A stretch of DNA of 64,000 nt, from positions 992,001-1,056,000 of the forward strand of contig NZ_JBHRSZ010000004.1 of NCBI RefSeq assembly GCF_042646085.1, in the 5' to 3' direction. Below are positions 38,224 through 47,564 of this stretch, one piece after another. Source of the stretch: Litoribrevibacter euphylliae (GTDB lineage Bacteria; Pseudomonadota; Gammaproteobacteria; Pseudomonadales; Litoribrevibacteraceae). The notes beneath the pieces were generated by a model that saw only the letters and a list, made by a program, of their open reading frames with translations, searched no databases and had not been told where the DNA came from. The number at the start of each line of letters is the position of its first letter. Position 1 is the stretch's first letter. The translations under genes and the position numbers were made by a program.

Positions 38224-39081
38224 CTATGCTGCCACTGTCTTCAGAGATGCCGTGTTAATTTTAGTCAAATGAGGAACGTTATCGTCCAGCCAATAGGCGG
38301 TTTCATCTGTTATTACTAAAATCTCTTCCCATTTGGCGCCCACTTGACCGTCTTGGCTTGCCAGGTGCGGTTCAATTGCCCAGGTTCCAGGTAAAGGTGG
38401 ATGATCAGACTCTTTTAGGTCGTTCCATAAGGGGGATGATGGTTGGCGAAATAAACCTTTCACTAACCCTGGAACCAGCCATTGCAGTTGTCGACTGCTG
38501 AATCCGAATAAAGATAAGTTGTCGTAAATACTTTGATGGGTCTTGGTTACTCGATGCCCAAGTACACGTCTGGGGTAAACTTGATGGGCATTACGGAATC
38601 CTGCATCAGAGATTATTTCATCCACATCAAAATAGATTTGCTGAAAGGTCTTCTCTGCGAGTGTTGCTTTAAGAATGTATTCGCGTATTTCTATTAGAGT
38701 TGCTTGGATTTTCTCCAAAACCGGATTTGGTTTCCCGAATGATAAGGCATAACCAATGTCTGCGGTATAACCACCTACTGTAGGCGCTACATCCAATATA
38801 ACAGGCATTCCTTTTTCCAGTTTTCGGTTGGTTGGGAAGAAATGGAAGTCTGACCAAAAGCCGGTAAACGCTGTTCTATCTCCAAACCAGGCAAACGGTT
38901 TATGAAGGTAGCTGTCGACACCGCGTTCATCCAGATAGTTCTTAATTAATTGCGCTGCCTCTTTCTCCGTCATACCTTCAGTTAACTGCTTTTCTACAAC
39001 TTGTACAGATTCGTATGCTAATGCTTGTACATCTTTGAAACGATCAAGTTCGTGTTGATTAAAGTCGTCTATCTTTTGCAT
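38224..39081 (-). CDS. M24-family metallopeptidase-like protein
   Basis: 285 residues with the pita-bread ligand set: Asp in ILDVAP, Asp in YTADIGY, His in VLGHRV, Glu in AIEPHL and Glu in KWEEILV, the order of methionine aminopeptidase/aminopeptidase P. No N-terminal creatinase domain. Thirteen bases separate it from the hydrolase gene downstream. In this operon it may hydrolyse a small amide rather than peptides; inference. Confidence 0.8.
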   Translation of the reverse strand: MQKIDDFNQHELDRFKDVQALAYESVQVVEKQLTEGMTEKEAAQLIKNYLDERGVDSYLHKPFAWFGDRTAFTGFWSDFHFFPTNRKLEKGMPVILDVAPTVGGYTADIGYALSFGKPNPVLEKIQATLIEIREYILKATLAEKTFQQIYFDVDEIISDAGFRNAHQVYPRRVLGHRVTKTHQSIYDNLSLFGFSSRQLQWLVPGLVKGLFRQPSSPLWNDLKESDHPPLPGTWAIEPHLASQDGQVGAKWEEILVITDETAYWLDDNVPHLTKINTASLKTVAA

Positions 39082-39129
39082 ATGTTATCTCCTATGTCGA
39101 ATCACGTTGTTGGCGATTGTTTTTTCTTT

Positions 39130-40062
39130 TTAAGCAAATGCTTCAGCTCTTTGAGCTGCTGGAGATTGCGCCAGATAATCAAGTGCCTGTTGAGTATCGG
39201 CTTCTGTTGCTGGGTTGTAATTCGGGGACAAATAACGAGCAGATTGAACTGCCAGCCAGCTAAAGGAAGGTAAACTGCCCTTCTTGGCTTTTTGGCTCCA
39301 CTCGCTCCAGAAAGAACGACTAATCAGACGACTTTTCCGTTTCTTTATGACGGGATCTTGTTTCATTAAGTGGGATGCGCCCATCGTCCAAAGCCCCATT
39401 AAACCTGTAAAAATAAGAGCCATTTGTGGGGCGCGGCCTACGTAGTTTCCACCCATGTATTTGTAGACATCAAAAGCCACATTGCGATGTTCAATTTCTT
39501 CCGCTGCGTGCCAGCGTAGAATGTCTAATACGGTTTCATCTGCGTCTTTTAAATCCCAGTTTTCGTTTTCTAGGGCGTATTTACCAAGCACACATGTAAA
39601 GTGTTCAATGGCTGCAATTAGACCAAGCCTCAGAACCAACCAGCGCTTTTCCAGAGATTTAGGAAGCTTGCGCCCAAATGGCGTGTCACTCAGTGGCTGT
39701 TCAAAAATCCACTCTACCTTTTTCACAAATGCTTCTGTATCAAGGCCGTGAGCTTCTAGGTATTCGGCCAGACCTGCACTGTGCGCTCTTGCATGCATGG
39801 CTTCCTGTTTAATAAAGCCTTTTACGTCTTCTCTAAGCTGTTCATCTTCGATGTAAGGAAGTGCCTTGTTATAGAGGCGACAAAAAAAGAACTCTCCAGC
39901 TGGCAAGATTGTATGAATAACACTGATGAAATGACTGCTGTAGGGATCGTCGGGAATCCAATGCAAAGGCGTCTGTGAATAATCGAACGAAACCTTGCGC
40001 TGTACTAATGGGATGTCTGTTTTAGAATGCGTCTTAGCAATGGTTGAATCAGTAACACTCAT
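39130..40062 (-). CDS. PF10118-type predicted metal-dependent hydrolase
   Basis: 310 residues. Helical bundle with paired metal-ligand motifs: Glu in PAGEFFF, EAMHARAH, Glu in AAIEHF, and EEIEHRNVAFD, typical of a ferritin-like di-iron site and of COG3687/PF10118. I start at ATG 40062 because GTGAGGTG precedes it; GTG 40074 overlaps that site. First gene of the operon and the one facing the regulator. The reaction is unknown to me. Confidence 0.75.
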   Translation of the reverse strand: MSVTDSTIAKTHSKTDIPLVQRKVSFDYSQTPLHWIPDDPYSSHFISVIHTILPAGEFFFCRLYNKALPYIEDEQLREDVKGFIKQEAMHARAHSAGLAEYLEAHGLDTEAFVKKVEWIFEQPLSDTPFGRKLPKSLEKRWLVLRLGLIAAIEHFTCVLGKYALENENWDLKDADETVLDILRWHAAEEIEHRNVAFDVYKYMGGNYVGRAPQMALIFTGLMGLWTMGASHLMKQDPVIKKRKSRLISRSFWSEWSQKAKKGSLPSFSWLAVQSARYLSPNYNPATEADTQQALDYLAQSPAAQRAEAFA

Positions 40063-40292
40063 ACCACACCTCACTTCTGTTAGATGAATCGTTACATGGA
40101 AAGAAAAATCCTGATGCTTATGCAGGGATAAGAGTCCGGATTGTTCCTATTTTCATGTAAACATCAGGTGTCAGCAGGTCAGTTTTTGCCAAGAAACTAT
40201 CATTTTCGGACAGTATCCCTGTCGTTATAAATGACCGAAGAATCAATACTCTATAATTTACATATTTCTATGTGCCATAGTATTATGTAGAG
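40063..40292. promoter_or_regulatory. Divergent promoter region for the hydrolase operon and araC-type gene
   Basis: 230 bp. It has two half-sites in one orientation, TTTTGCCA (about 40186) and TTTTCGGACA (about 40204), roughly two helix turns apart, as AraC-type activators often use. No secure -35/-10 pair could be fixed. Confidence 0.4.
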
Positions 40293-41327
40293 ATGTTTAG
40301 ATTTGGCCCGAACGATAAAGTCTTTGATTTCAGGTACTTCCCGCAGCTGATAAAAACAGCAATGGACGAAGGTGCAGAGCTTTCCGAGATCCTGTTAGGA
40401 ACTCAGATTCCTGAATCCGCTCTGGGTGCAGAAGACTACAAAGTAAGTGTGAGTCAATTAGAGGTTCTGGTTGGCAACATCAACCAGCTTTGTCGTCCTT
40501 TGCTGATCATGGAGTATGGCGCTCAACTGAATCTTAGTGCCTTTGGTATTGTTGGTTACGCTGCTTTAAGTAGCCCAACGGCACGAGATGCGTTACGTAT
40601 TGCCAATCAATACATGCCAATTGTATTGCCGCTTTTGGATATTCAGGTTGAGGAAAAAGCCGACTTTGCAGCCATTAAGCTTGAACTCACCTACCCCATT
40701 TCGACGAATGCCGGGAAGGCGTTGTTAGAAGCGTCTCTAGCTAGCTTATATACCATGGCTCAGTTTGTGTTATTGGATAAAATGCCTAAGGTGCGGCTTG
40801 AAGTTAAACATAAACTTGAGCCTTATCACTTGGCATTTTCAGAAATGATGGACGCAGACATCATTGGGGAATGCCCTCATAATCAGATTTTTATTCCATC
40901 CGATGTACTGAACCTCCCCCTGCCTTTAGCCAATCAAGTCTCATTCAACATGAGCATCAAACAGTGCGATGAATTAATGGAGCAACTCCCGACACTTGAT
41001 CGAAGCCTTACTTCGGGCATTCAGCGTCGATTGCTGCATCATCATGGGGAAACTCAAATGACACAGGAAGAAATCGCCAAAGAATTGTTTATCAGCGTCA
41101 GAACGCTACACCGCTTGTTAAAGCGAGAAGGTTCCAGCTTTCGTGACATTGCGAACGAGACTCTTACGTTAAAAGCCAAATATCTTCTTGAGGAAGACAA
41201 ATTCAGTATTAGTCAGATAGCTCAAGAATTGGGCTATACCGATGCTGCCAACTTTACTCGGGCATTTAGGAATTACACTGGTGCAACACCGACTGAGTAT
41301 CGTAAGAAGATCTTATCCTCTTCATAA
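40293..41327 (+). CDS. AraC-family regulator
   Basis: 344 residues. N-terminal ligand domain of the PF12625 (OruR/AraC_bd) type with YGAQLNLSAFGIVGYAALSSPT around 80-100, and a C-terminal double helix-turn-helix: MTQEEIAKELFISVRTLHRLL and FSISQIAQELGYTDAANFTRAF, ending GATPTEYRK. Divergent from the PF10118/M24/hydrolase operon, which it likely activates when a lipid-like inducer is present (inferred). Confidence 0.85.
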   Translation: MFRFGPNDKVFDFRYFPQLIKTAMDEGAELSEILLGTQIPESALGAEDYKVSVSQLEVLVGNINQLCRPLLIMEYGAQLNLSAFGIVGYAALSSPTARDALRIANQYMPIVLPLLDIQVEEKADFAAIKLELTYPISTNAGKALLEASLASLYTMAQFVLLDKMPKVRLEVKHKLEPYHLAFSEMMDADIIGECPHNQIFIPSDVLNLPLPLANQVSFNMSIKQCDELMEQLPTLDRSLTSGIQRRLLHHHGETQMTQEEIAKELFISVRTLHRLLKREGSSFRDIANETLTLKAKYLLEEDKFSISQIAQELGYTDAANFTRAFRNYTGATPTEYRKKILSSS

Positions 41328-41495
41328 ATATCTTATCGAACGTTGGCATTTGGTACCCCTACGATAACCTCATCATGAAATTCGACCTGGAACTAGGCCT
41401 TTTCTTCTAACTTCCTTGCTAATCTTCACTGCATGTCAGAACGTCTATACTTGAACACTATTAAGTAAATATTCATTTGGTCGGGATAATCCCCA

Positions 41496-43157
41496 ATGAA
41501 GCTTAAGCATTTACTCATAGTTGTCTTTGTTATTCTTGCGGCTATTCCACTGTTTATTGGTTTACAGTTTTTAAATCAGTATACCGGTGAGCATCACAGA
41601 AAGTTATTTGAAGAGCATATCTCCTCCCTCTCTCTTGTCGCAAAACAACGAATTGTTTCAGTGGTTGATCGAATTAAAGACAATACGGCGCTAATTTCGA
41701 GTCGCACCCAAATGAGAATCAGTTTGGCTAAGTGGAATGAGACAGGAGCCGAAGAGCACAGGAGTAAACTAACAAAGATCATTAATGATGCTAAATTCGG
41801 TCTTAGTCACCTTAAGGATATTCAAGTATTTAATCTTAGAGGTCAGCTTGTCACCACGACGCCTACTCATCAGGTTATACCTTCACTTGATTTAGCAAAA
41901 TTGAACCAGAATAACATCTCGCTTGAAATGGAAAACGATACCTTGGTAATCGTAAATGTTTCCCCTCTTTCTCTTAATCATGAAATTATTGGTTATCTGA
42001 AGGTAGCTTTTTTTGCCAATGTCATAACGAACTTAGTGAGGGACAGAAACGGTCTCAGACAGACCGGGGAATGGTTAATTGCGGTGCGAGATGAAGTTGG
42101 GGATGCGCTTTTTGTTGTACCGCTTAAGTACGACCATAAAGCGGCATTTAAGCGGAAGATTGATCGTAATCGGCTTGATATTCCTATTATTCAGGCGCTT
42201 TTGGGCAATGAGATCGTCATGAGTTACGCGCCGGATTACACGGGTACCCCTGTTTTAGCGTCTACTCGTTATATCAAAGAGCAGGATTGGGGGATTGTTG
42301 CAAAGATAAACGAAGAAGAAGTGAATCAAATGGTTCATGAGAACGCTTTCTTCATTTACGTTGCAGAGTTGGTCATCATTTTACTCTCGGTATTTGTTGG
42401 GGTTGTGCTCTCTGTGTACATTTCAAGCCCTATTGAAAGACTCAAAAAGCACATTGATGTCGTTGCTAAGGGGTCGTTCGAACACCCACCATTTACTGGT
42501 GGATGGCATGAAGTAAAAGAATTGACGACACATTTTAGTTATATGATTCAGGCGCTGAAAGATCTAAATGAAAATCTACAAACTAAAGTGGATTTAAGAA
42601 CCAAAGAACTGGTAGATGCGAATAAAAAACTTGAGCAGTTAATCGTCAGAGACCCCCTAACCCATCTCTATAATTGCCGTTATTTACAAGAACGGCTTAT
42701 AGAGGAAATCCAAAGAGCTCAACGATATAACACGCCTCTGGCTTGTATTCTGATTGATATTGATAATTTTAAATCCATTAATAAAGCCTGGGGTCATGAG
42801 GTGGGTGATGATGTCTTAATACGATTAGCGAACTTACTGAAAGAGGCTGTCAGGGAAACAGACACGCTTGCGCGTTTAGCTGGCCAAAGGTTTTGTATCG
42901 TCTTATCGGTATGCAGTGAGGAATCTGCCAGAAACTTTCTTGAACGCTTGCGTACAGACATTTCTGAGTTAGAGTTTGTATCAGCAAATCAGAGCTTTCA
43001 CATAACATGCAGTATAGGCCTAGCACTGATGAGTGATACTGCGAAAGATGCTGAGTCAATGATAAGCGCTGCGGAGAAAGCTCTGTATTACGCCAAAGAT
43101 GCTGGCCGTAATCGGGTGGTAAGCTACAGTGACCTATCTACCTCATCCAACAAGTAG
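41496..43157 (+). CDS. Membrane sensor with degenerate GGDEF domain
   Basis: 553 residues. Membrane helix 5-25, a periplasmic Cache-like sensor (about 35-280), second helix about 284-306, HAMP, then a GGDEF domain from about 390. The signature is AGQRF (462-466) instead of GGDEF, and INDxxGH has become INKAWGH, so cyclase activity is unlikely. The inhibitory I-site RETD (453-456) is intact at the correct spacing, so it may bind c-di-GMP as a receptor. No EAL domain. Confidence 0.85.
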   Translation: MKLKHLLIVVFVILAAIPLFIGLQFLNQYTGEHHRKLFEEHISSLSLVAKQRIVSVVDRIKDNTALISSRTQMRISLAKWNETGAEEHRSKLTKIINDAKFGLSHLKDIQVFNLRGQLVTTTPTHQVIPSLDLAKLNQNNISLEMENDTLVIVNVSPLSLNHEIIGYLKVAFFANVITNLVRDRNGLRQTGEWLIAVRDEVGDALFVVPLKYDHKAAFKRKIDRNRLDIPIIQALLGNEIVMSYAPDYTGTPVLASTRYIKEQDWGIVAKINEEEVNQMVHENAFFIYVAELVIILLSVFVGVVLSVYISSPIERLKKHIDVVAKGSFEHPPFTGGWHEVKELTTHFSYMIQALKDLNENLQTKVDLRTKELVDANKKLEQLIVRDPLTHLYNCRYLQERLIEEIQRAQRYNTPLACILIDIDNFKSINKAWGHEVGDDVLIRLANLLKEAVRETDTLARLAGQRFCIVLSVCSEESARNFLERLRTDISELEFVSANQSFHITCSIGLALMSDTAKDAESMISAAEKALYYAKDAGRNRVVSYSDLSTSSNK

Positions 43158-43385
43158 TATTTCACTGTGGTTGTCTAATAACACTGCTTCAATAATATCG
43201 GTGAATTTATTCTTATTCATGATTTTATTGTTCTTTCCTCTTAGTTATGTACTTTTTAACTAAGAATAAACGCTCTTCATATTTCTATATGAAACAAATA
43301 GATACAATTAAAAGTTAAGTTGGATTACAAAGAAGACGATATAGCGTCTAGAATATTAAAAAAATACAAACAAGCGAGATAAAAA

Positions 43386-44156
43386 ATGACCACTAAAGGA
43401 CTTCTTATTAAGGGCCTACTGGCTTCATCTTTGGCAGTTTCTTCTACATTTGTTCAAGCAGACGTTTTAGGTGTTCATGGGCGTGTTGGTGTGTGGGGTA
43501 TGGATTATTCTGGTGACTATACAGACACAGACAGCGGTGGCACCCTTGTAGATATTGAAGATGATCTAGGGTTCGATGGTGAAACAATTGGTTTTGCTGA
43601 GGTTGCTTTTGAACATCCCATCCCTCTGCTTCCAAATGTTAAGTTGGCTTACCTAAGTATTGATACCAATGAAGATAATACGCTATCTGAAACCATCACC
43701 TTTGATGGAACAACTTTCGTAGCGAATACTGATATTACTACCGACTTCGAAACCAAAATGTACGATTTCACCATGTACTACGAGTTGTTGGATAACTGGG
43801 TGCAAGCTGACGTAGGTTTAACGGTTCGTTATTTGGATATTGATCTCGCTGTAGAAGACAGTACAGGCACAGTTGATTCTAATGTAGGTTTTGAGACACC
43901 AATTCCCTTGTTGTACGCAAATGCTCAGTTTGATTTACCACTAACGAATGTTTACGCCAATGTGAATGTCAACGGTTTGTCTATTGACGATGTAACAACC
44001 TACGATGCACAAGCAGCTATTGGCTGGATGCCATTGGAATTTATTGGCGGTGAACTTGGTTATCGTCACTTTGTGATCGACGCAGATGATCTTGACGATT
44101 ATGAGTTTGATATAACACTTTCCGGTCCATACTTGGCGCTTAAAGCAGATTTCTAA
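43386..44156 (+). CDS. Outer-membrane beta-barrel protein (TIGR04219-like)
   Basis: 256 residues, signal peptide ending VQA-D. Alternating strands (FAEVAFEHPIPLLPNVKLAYL, MYDFTMYYELLDNWVQADVGL, YLDIDLAV) and a final strand ending ALKADF with a C-terminal Phe, as for barrel proteins. Acidic turns (DTDSGG, DADDLDD). The pattern fits TIGR04219 barrels of marine gammaproteobacteria; cargo unknown. Confidence 0.75.
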   Translation: MTTKGLLIKGLLASSLAVSSTFVQADVLGVHGRVGVWGMDYSGDYTDTDSGGTLVDIEDDLGFDGETIGFAEVAFEHPIPLLPNVKLAYLSIDTNEDNTLSETITFDGTTFVANTDITTDFETKMYDFTMYYELLDNWVQADVGLTVRYLDIDLAVEDSTGTVDSNVGFETPIPLLYANAQFDLPLTNVYANVNVNGLSIDDVTTYDAQAAIGWMPLEFIGGELGYRHFVIDADDLDDYEFDITLSGPYLALKADF

Positions 44157-44187
44157 GTGGCCAAGATTTATTTACTATCTGAATCAG

Positions 44188-44212
44188 AAAAGCCCCAGGT
44201 TGGGGCTTTTTT
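44188..44212. terminator. Bidirectional terminator
   Basis: AAAAGCCCC-AGGTT-GGGGCTTTTTT between the barrel gene (+) and the HDOD gene (-). Confidence 0.88.
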
Positions 44213-44227
44213 ATTGGGTGACACTGC

Positions 44228-45529
44228 CTAATTTGGCATCAACAGAGAGGACTCAACGGCTGAAATTTCATTCCTAGCCGCTGAAATGATTTCAATACTT
44301 TTATCAGGTGTTAGTTGAAGTTTATGAGCTAACTTACTGAAAGAGCTGATATTTGGAAGAGGTGGACAATTAACTAAAAACTTCTGAATGATGTTCAGGT
44401 GTGCCTCAGACAAAATCAAAATGTCAGTCATTGTGATTTTTTCAGCATCCGGCTGATAGTTCCAATCTTCCGCATGCGCTGCGATTTCAATCAATTCCCT
44501 GGGCCACTTCCATTCTTTAAGCATATAAGCGCCCATGACATTTTTCGTTTTATTAATGAATTCATCAATGTCAATCAGATCACTTTCCAGAAGCCCAGGG
44601 ATACTGTCTAAATAAACCAGTGCAGGTAGAACGCCGATGTTTTGAACAATCCCACCAAGTAATGCTTCGTTCTCATCCATCCCTTTTACGCATTTAGCGA
44701 AAATGTAAGCAATGGCTGAGACTCGTCGGGATATACCCCAGTGTGCTCTAAAGCGTTTACGTATCTCTTTATTATTTGCCGAGAACAGTTCTCGTAAGGC
44801 AAAGAGTTGCACCAGCTGCTTGGTGGTTTTAAATCCAATTCGAGTCACTGCCTCTTCACAACTATTGATGTCCCTTGAGCCTTTAAATAAGGGGCTATTC
44901 GCTGTACTTACCAGTTTTACTGCGATTGAAGGATCTAAAGCTACCGTTCTCGCGACTTCACCTGAACTCGACGTAGGGTCCTCAACCATTTTGGCAACCT
45001 TTTGTGCAATTTCAGGCATGCTGGGCAAGACAAACTTTCCCGTTTTTACGTCGCTTGCAAACTTTTGTATAAGATCTTTCAACAGGGTTGGGGAACCTAG
45101 ATCTACATAAGAGGGCTGGCTTTCTGCTTGGGTTTGAGTCTGTGATTGGCTAAAAAATTTTGCGATGACATCCCATGCTATCTCGATCATAGTGCATTCA
45201 GGGTTCGCATAGACATCAAATTGTCGAGGTTGAAGGTGAGACACAGGGTTAACGGCATCCGGCGTATTCGCCTTAATGATCTTTTCTTTACCGTCTTTCG
45301 CTACTTTTCTGATCGATCCAGATAACAGAAAATATTCGACGTTATTTGTCGATCCCCTCTCAAGAACTCGCTCACCCTCTTTGTACTTCCTTAATTGATT
45401 CTTTGCTTCCAATAAAACAAGCTGTTTTTTCCCCATGTCCCTAAGTGGTTTGAACTTTTTAAGATCCAATATGGTAGCTTTTGCGCTAACAGCAGTAATT
45501 GGCTCATTTTTCTTCCTGAATGAGAACAT
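44228..45529 (-). CDS. cNMP-binding plus HDOD signalling protein, paralog A
   Basis: 433 residues. N-terminal cyclic-nucleotide-binding-like domain (about 35-125, KEGERVLERGSTNNVEYFLLSGSI) and HDOD domain (about 165-365) with FVLPSMPEIAQKVAKMVEDP, VALDPSIAVKLVSTANSPLF and VQNIGVLPALVYL. HDOD domains lack HD-GYP catalysis and act in signalling. I start at ATG 45529, five bases after AGGAG; GTG 45535 overlaps it. A tandem paralog lies just upstream. Confidence 0.85.
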   Translation of the reverse strand: MFSFRKKNEPITAVSAKATILDLKKFKPLRDMGKKQLVLLEAKNQLRKYKEGERVLERGSTNNVEYFLLSGSIRKVAKDGKEKIIKANTPDAVNPVSHLQPRQFDVYANPECTMIEIAWDVIAKFFSQSQTQTQAESQPSYVDLGSPTLLKDLIQKFASDVKTGKFVLPSMPEIAQKVAKMVEDPTSSSGEVARTVALDPSIAVKLVSTANSPLFKGSRDINSCEEAVTRIGFKTTKQLVQLFALRELFSANNKEIRKRFRAHWGISRRVSAIAYIFAKCVKGMDENEALLGGIVQNIGVLPALVYLDSIPGLLESDLIDIDEFINKTKNVMGAYMLKEWKWPRELIEIAAHAEDWNYQPDAEKITMTDILILSEAHLNIIQKFLVNCPPLPNISSFSKLAHKLQLTPDKSIEIISAARNEISAVESSLLMPN

Positions 45530-45601
45530 AAGCACTCCTCTTCTGACCCTAATGTAAGGATAGACAAAGATCTAAAAAGTGCTGTGTAAGAATTTCGTGA
45601 G

Positions 45602-46909
45602 CTAGCTCGGAAAAGCGATGGTTGACGTAACTGACTGAATTTCTTTCTTCGCATTCACTAAAATCTGGATGCTCTTCTCAGGCGTAAGGCCTAGTTTTAT
45701 CGCAAGCTTTGAAAAAGACGAGATTTCTTGTAACGGTGGGCACGAAAGAAACTTTCTAATAATGTTTAGGTGGGCATTTGCAACAATCACGATATCCGTC
45801 ATATCAATAGATTGATTGGTTGATTGGTATGACCAATTCTCAGCGTGAGCTACCACTTCAATTAACTGCTCTGGCCACTCCCAGTGTCTAAGCATGTAGA
45901 CACCCATTTGAGTCTTGGTTTTATTGACGAACTCATCAATGGTCAGTTGATAACGCTCAAGTACTTCTGGCATTTGCTCTGCATAGAGCAATGCAGGAAC
46001 AACGCCTATATTATGTATTGCTCCACCTAGCATGGCTTCGTTGGGATTAACCGTGCGATTTAAACGGGCCAGGATATAGGCAATGGCAGCCACTTGTTTA
46101 CTGACATTCCAGTGTGCTCGAAGGCGCTTTTGGATTTCAGGTGTCTTGGATTGATATAGGTCTCTCACCGCAAAGACTTTGATCAAATCTCTGGTGGTTT
46201 TCATCCCGATCCGTACGATTGCATCTTCACACGAAGTAACTTCTCGAATTCCTCTAAATAACGGACTGTTAGCACAACTGACTAGTTTGATGGCAATGGC
46301 CGGATCCAGACTGACCTTCCTGGCTACTTTGTTTACATTAATATCTGGATCATCTAACGAATCAACAATTTGTGACGCGACCTCAGGGATGCTAGGAAGA
46401 ACAAAACGCCCTGTTGATATGTCGTGTTCAAAATGATCAAGAACGGCCTTGACAGCGGTATCAAGCGGTGTCGTTGATAAAATTGGGCGATAAACTTGAG
46501 GGGTATGCTGTGAAGTCAGCACTTCTTTGGCTTGCTCAAAGTAATCACTGAGGATGTTTCTATTGAATACCAGTAGTTGTACCGAGGTTTTAGCGAACAC
46601 ATTGTATCTGCGAGGCTGTAAATTCGCGATGGGATGAGTTGCAGCACTGCTACCAGATGAAATGACTTTAGTTTTACCGTCTTGAGCTTTTAACAGAACT
46701 TTGCCGCTCAAAAGGTAGTACTGGAGATCATCAGTTGAACCCGCTTTAGTGATCAACTTCCCTTTTTTAAGGTTGATAATCTTGGTCTTTGCAGTGAGAA
46801 GTATCTTGTGATGCTGAGTTAGAGCATTTATCGGATTAAATTGATTTAAAACTTCGAGAGTGACTTCTTGCACCGTTGAGCGCTTCTTACCCCGAAACAA
46901 TTTAAGCAT
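45602..46909 (-). CDS. cNMP-binding plus HDOD signalling protein, paralog B
   Basis: 435 residues with the same architecture as its neighbour: NLKKGKLITKAGSTDDLQYYLLSGKV in the cNMP-like domain, then FVLPSIPEVASQIVDSLDDP, VSLDPAIAIKLVSCANSPLF and IHNIGVVPALLYA in the HDOD domain. Gene order and near-equal length show a tandem duplication; the copies now differ at about half their residues by eye. Function of either is unknown; probably related two-copy sensing of one signal. Confidence 0.85.
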   Translation of the reverse strand: MLKLFRGKKRSTVQEVTLEVLNQFNPINALTQHHKILLTAKTKIINLKKGKLITKAGSTDDLQYYLLSGKVLLKAQDGKTKVISSGSSAATHPIANLQPRRYNVFAKTSVQLLVFNRNILSDYFEQAKEVLTSQHTPQVYRPILSTTPLDTAVKAVLDHFEHDISTGRFVLPSIPEVASQIVDSLDDPDINVNKVARKVSLDPAIAIKLVSCANSPLFRGIREVTSCEDAIVRIGMKTTRDLIKVFAVRDLYQSKTPEIQKRLRAHWNVSKQVAAIAYILARLNRTVNPNEAMLGGAIHNIGVVPALLYAEQMPEVLERYQLTIDEFVNKTKTQMGVYMLRHWEWPEQLIEVVAHAENWSYQSTNQSIDMTDIVIVANAHLNIIRKFLSCPPLQEISSFSKLAIKLGLTPEKSIQILVNAKKEIQSVTSTIAFPS

Positions 46910-46956
46910 TGTGATTCCAGTTTTATTATTTTTATGAGTTGCAATCGTTATGTTTT

Positions 46957-47196
46957 TTATCTCTGTTGCCCTTTATAAGCAGCAATATCTTTCTCTTTTT
47001 CCCGTAGTGTGTATTCAAGGTCAGCGATTTTTTGCTGGGATTCTTTAGCCGAACTTTCCAGTTCAGTAATTTCATCTGACAGATGCTTTGTCGCATCTCT
47101 AAGGGTGTCTTGTAGTAGGGTTTGATATTTCCGGCTCAGGATAACCCAAGCAATCAGAACGCCTAATAAAAAAGAGCCTAAAACAATCAACGGCAT
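46957..47196 (-). CDS. Small membrane-anchored coiled-coil protein
   Basis: 79 residues: one N-terminal helix LIVLGSFLLGVLIAWVIL then SRKYQTLLQDTLRDATKHL and a heptad-rich coil to the end. The layout resembles YhcB/ZapG-type proteins but is shorter and I cannot confirm it. It is upstream of the HDOD pair on the same strand. Confidence 0.55.
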   Translation of the reverse strand: MPLIVLGSFLLGVLIAWVILSRKYQTLLQDTLRDATKHLSDEITELESSAKESQQKIADLEYTLREKEKDIAAYKGQQR

Positions 47197-47262
47197 ACTT
47201 AAATCTTCGGATAGTTAGTAATGAGAAAGTTGTATGTAAAGTTACATATTATTACAAATGGG

Positions 47263-47463
47263 TCAAGCAGTTACGATTAGCTCGTCGGGAAGCTTGGAAG
47301 CAATAGCCCACATATGATGATCACCAAGCTGTTTGGCATCTTTTGGTAATGCCTCAGCCGTTTCAAAACGAAACTCTTTGGTTGTCCGACCAATGACTCG
47401 AAAGACATTGGCTTGCGCCTTCAGAAACAGTTCTTCGCCCGCGCGATAGATTGTTATATCCAT
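47263..47463 (-). CDS. Small conserved-looking protein, unknown
   Basis: 66 residues, soluble: MDITIYRAGEELFLKAQANVF, TTKEFRFETAEALP, then DHHMWAIASKLPDELIV. GAAGGGTGG lies upstream of the ATG. No family recognised; short but with a good ribosome site and balanced composition. Confidence 0.5.
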   Translation of the reverse strand: MDITIYRAGEELFLKAQANVFRVIGRTTKEFRFETAEALPKDAKQLGDHHMWAIASKLPDELIVTA

Positions 47464-47564
47464 CGTTATCCACCCTTCTAGATTTTTTATAATACTTTAT
47501 GTTTTTTATGTAGGTTGGATTAAAGAACAGTGTCATTAAAATGGCAAGGTCTGAAAAGTGCATT

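Noticed and set aside
46957..47196. Firm naming as YhcB/ZapG
   Set aside because: One helix plus coiled coil is too general and the protein is short for that family.
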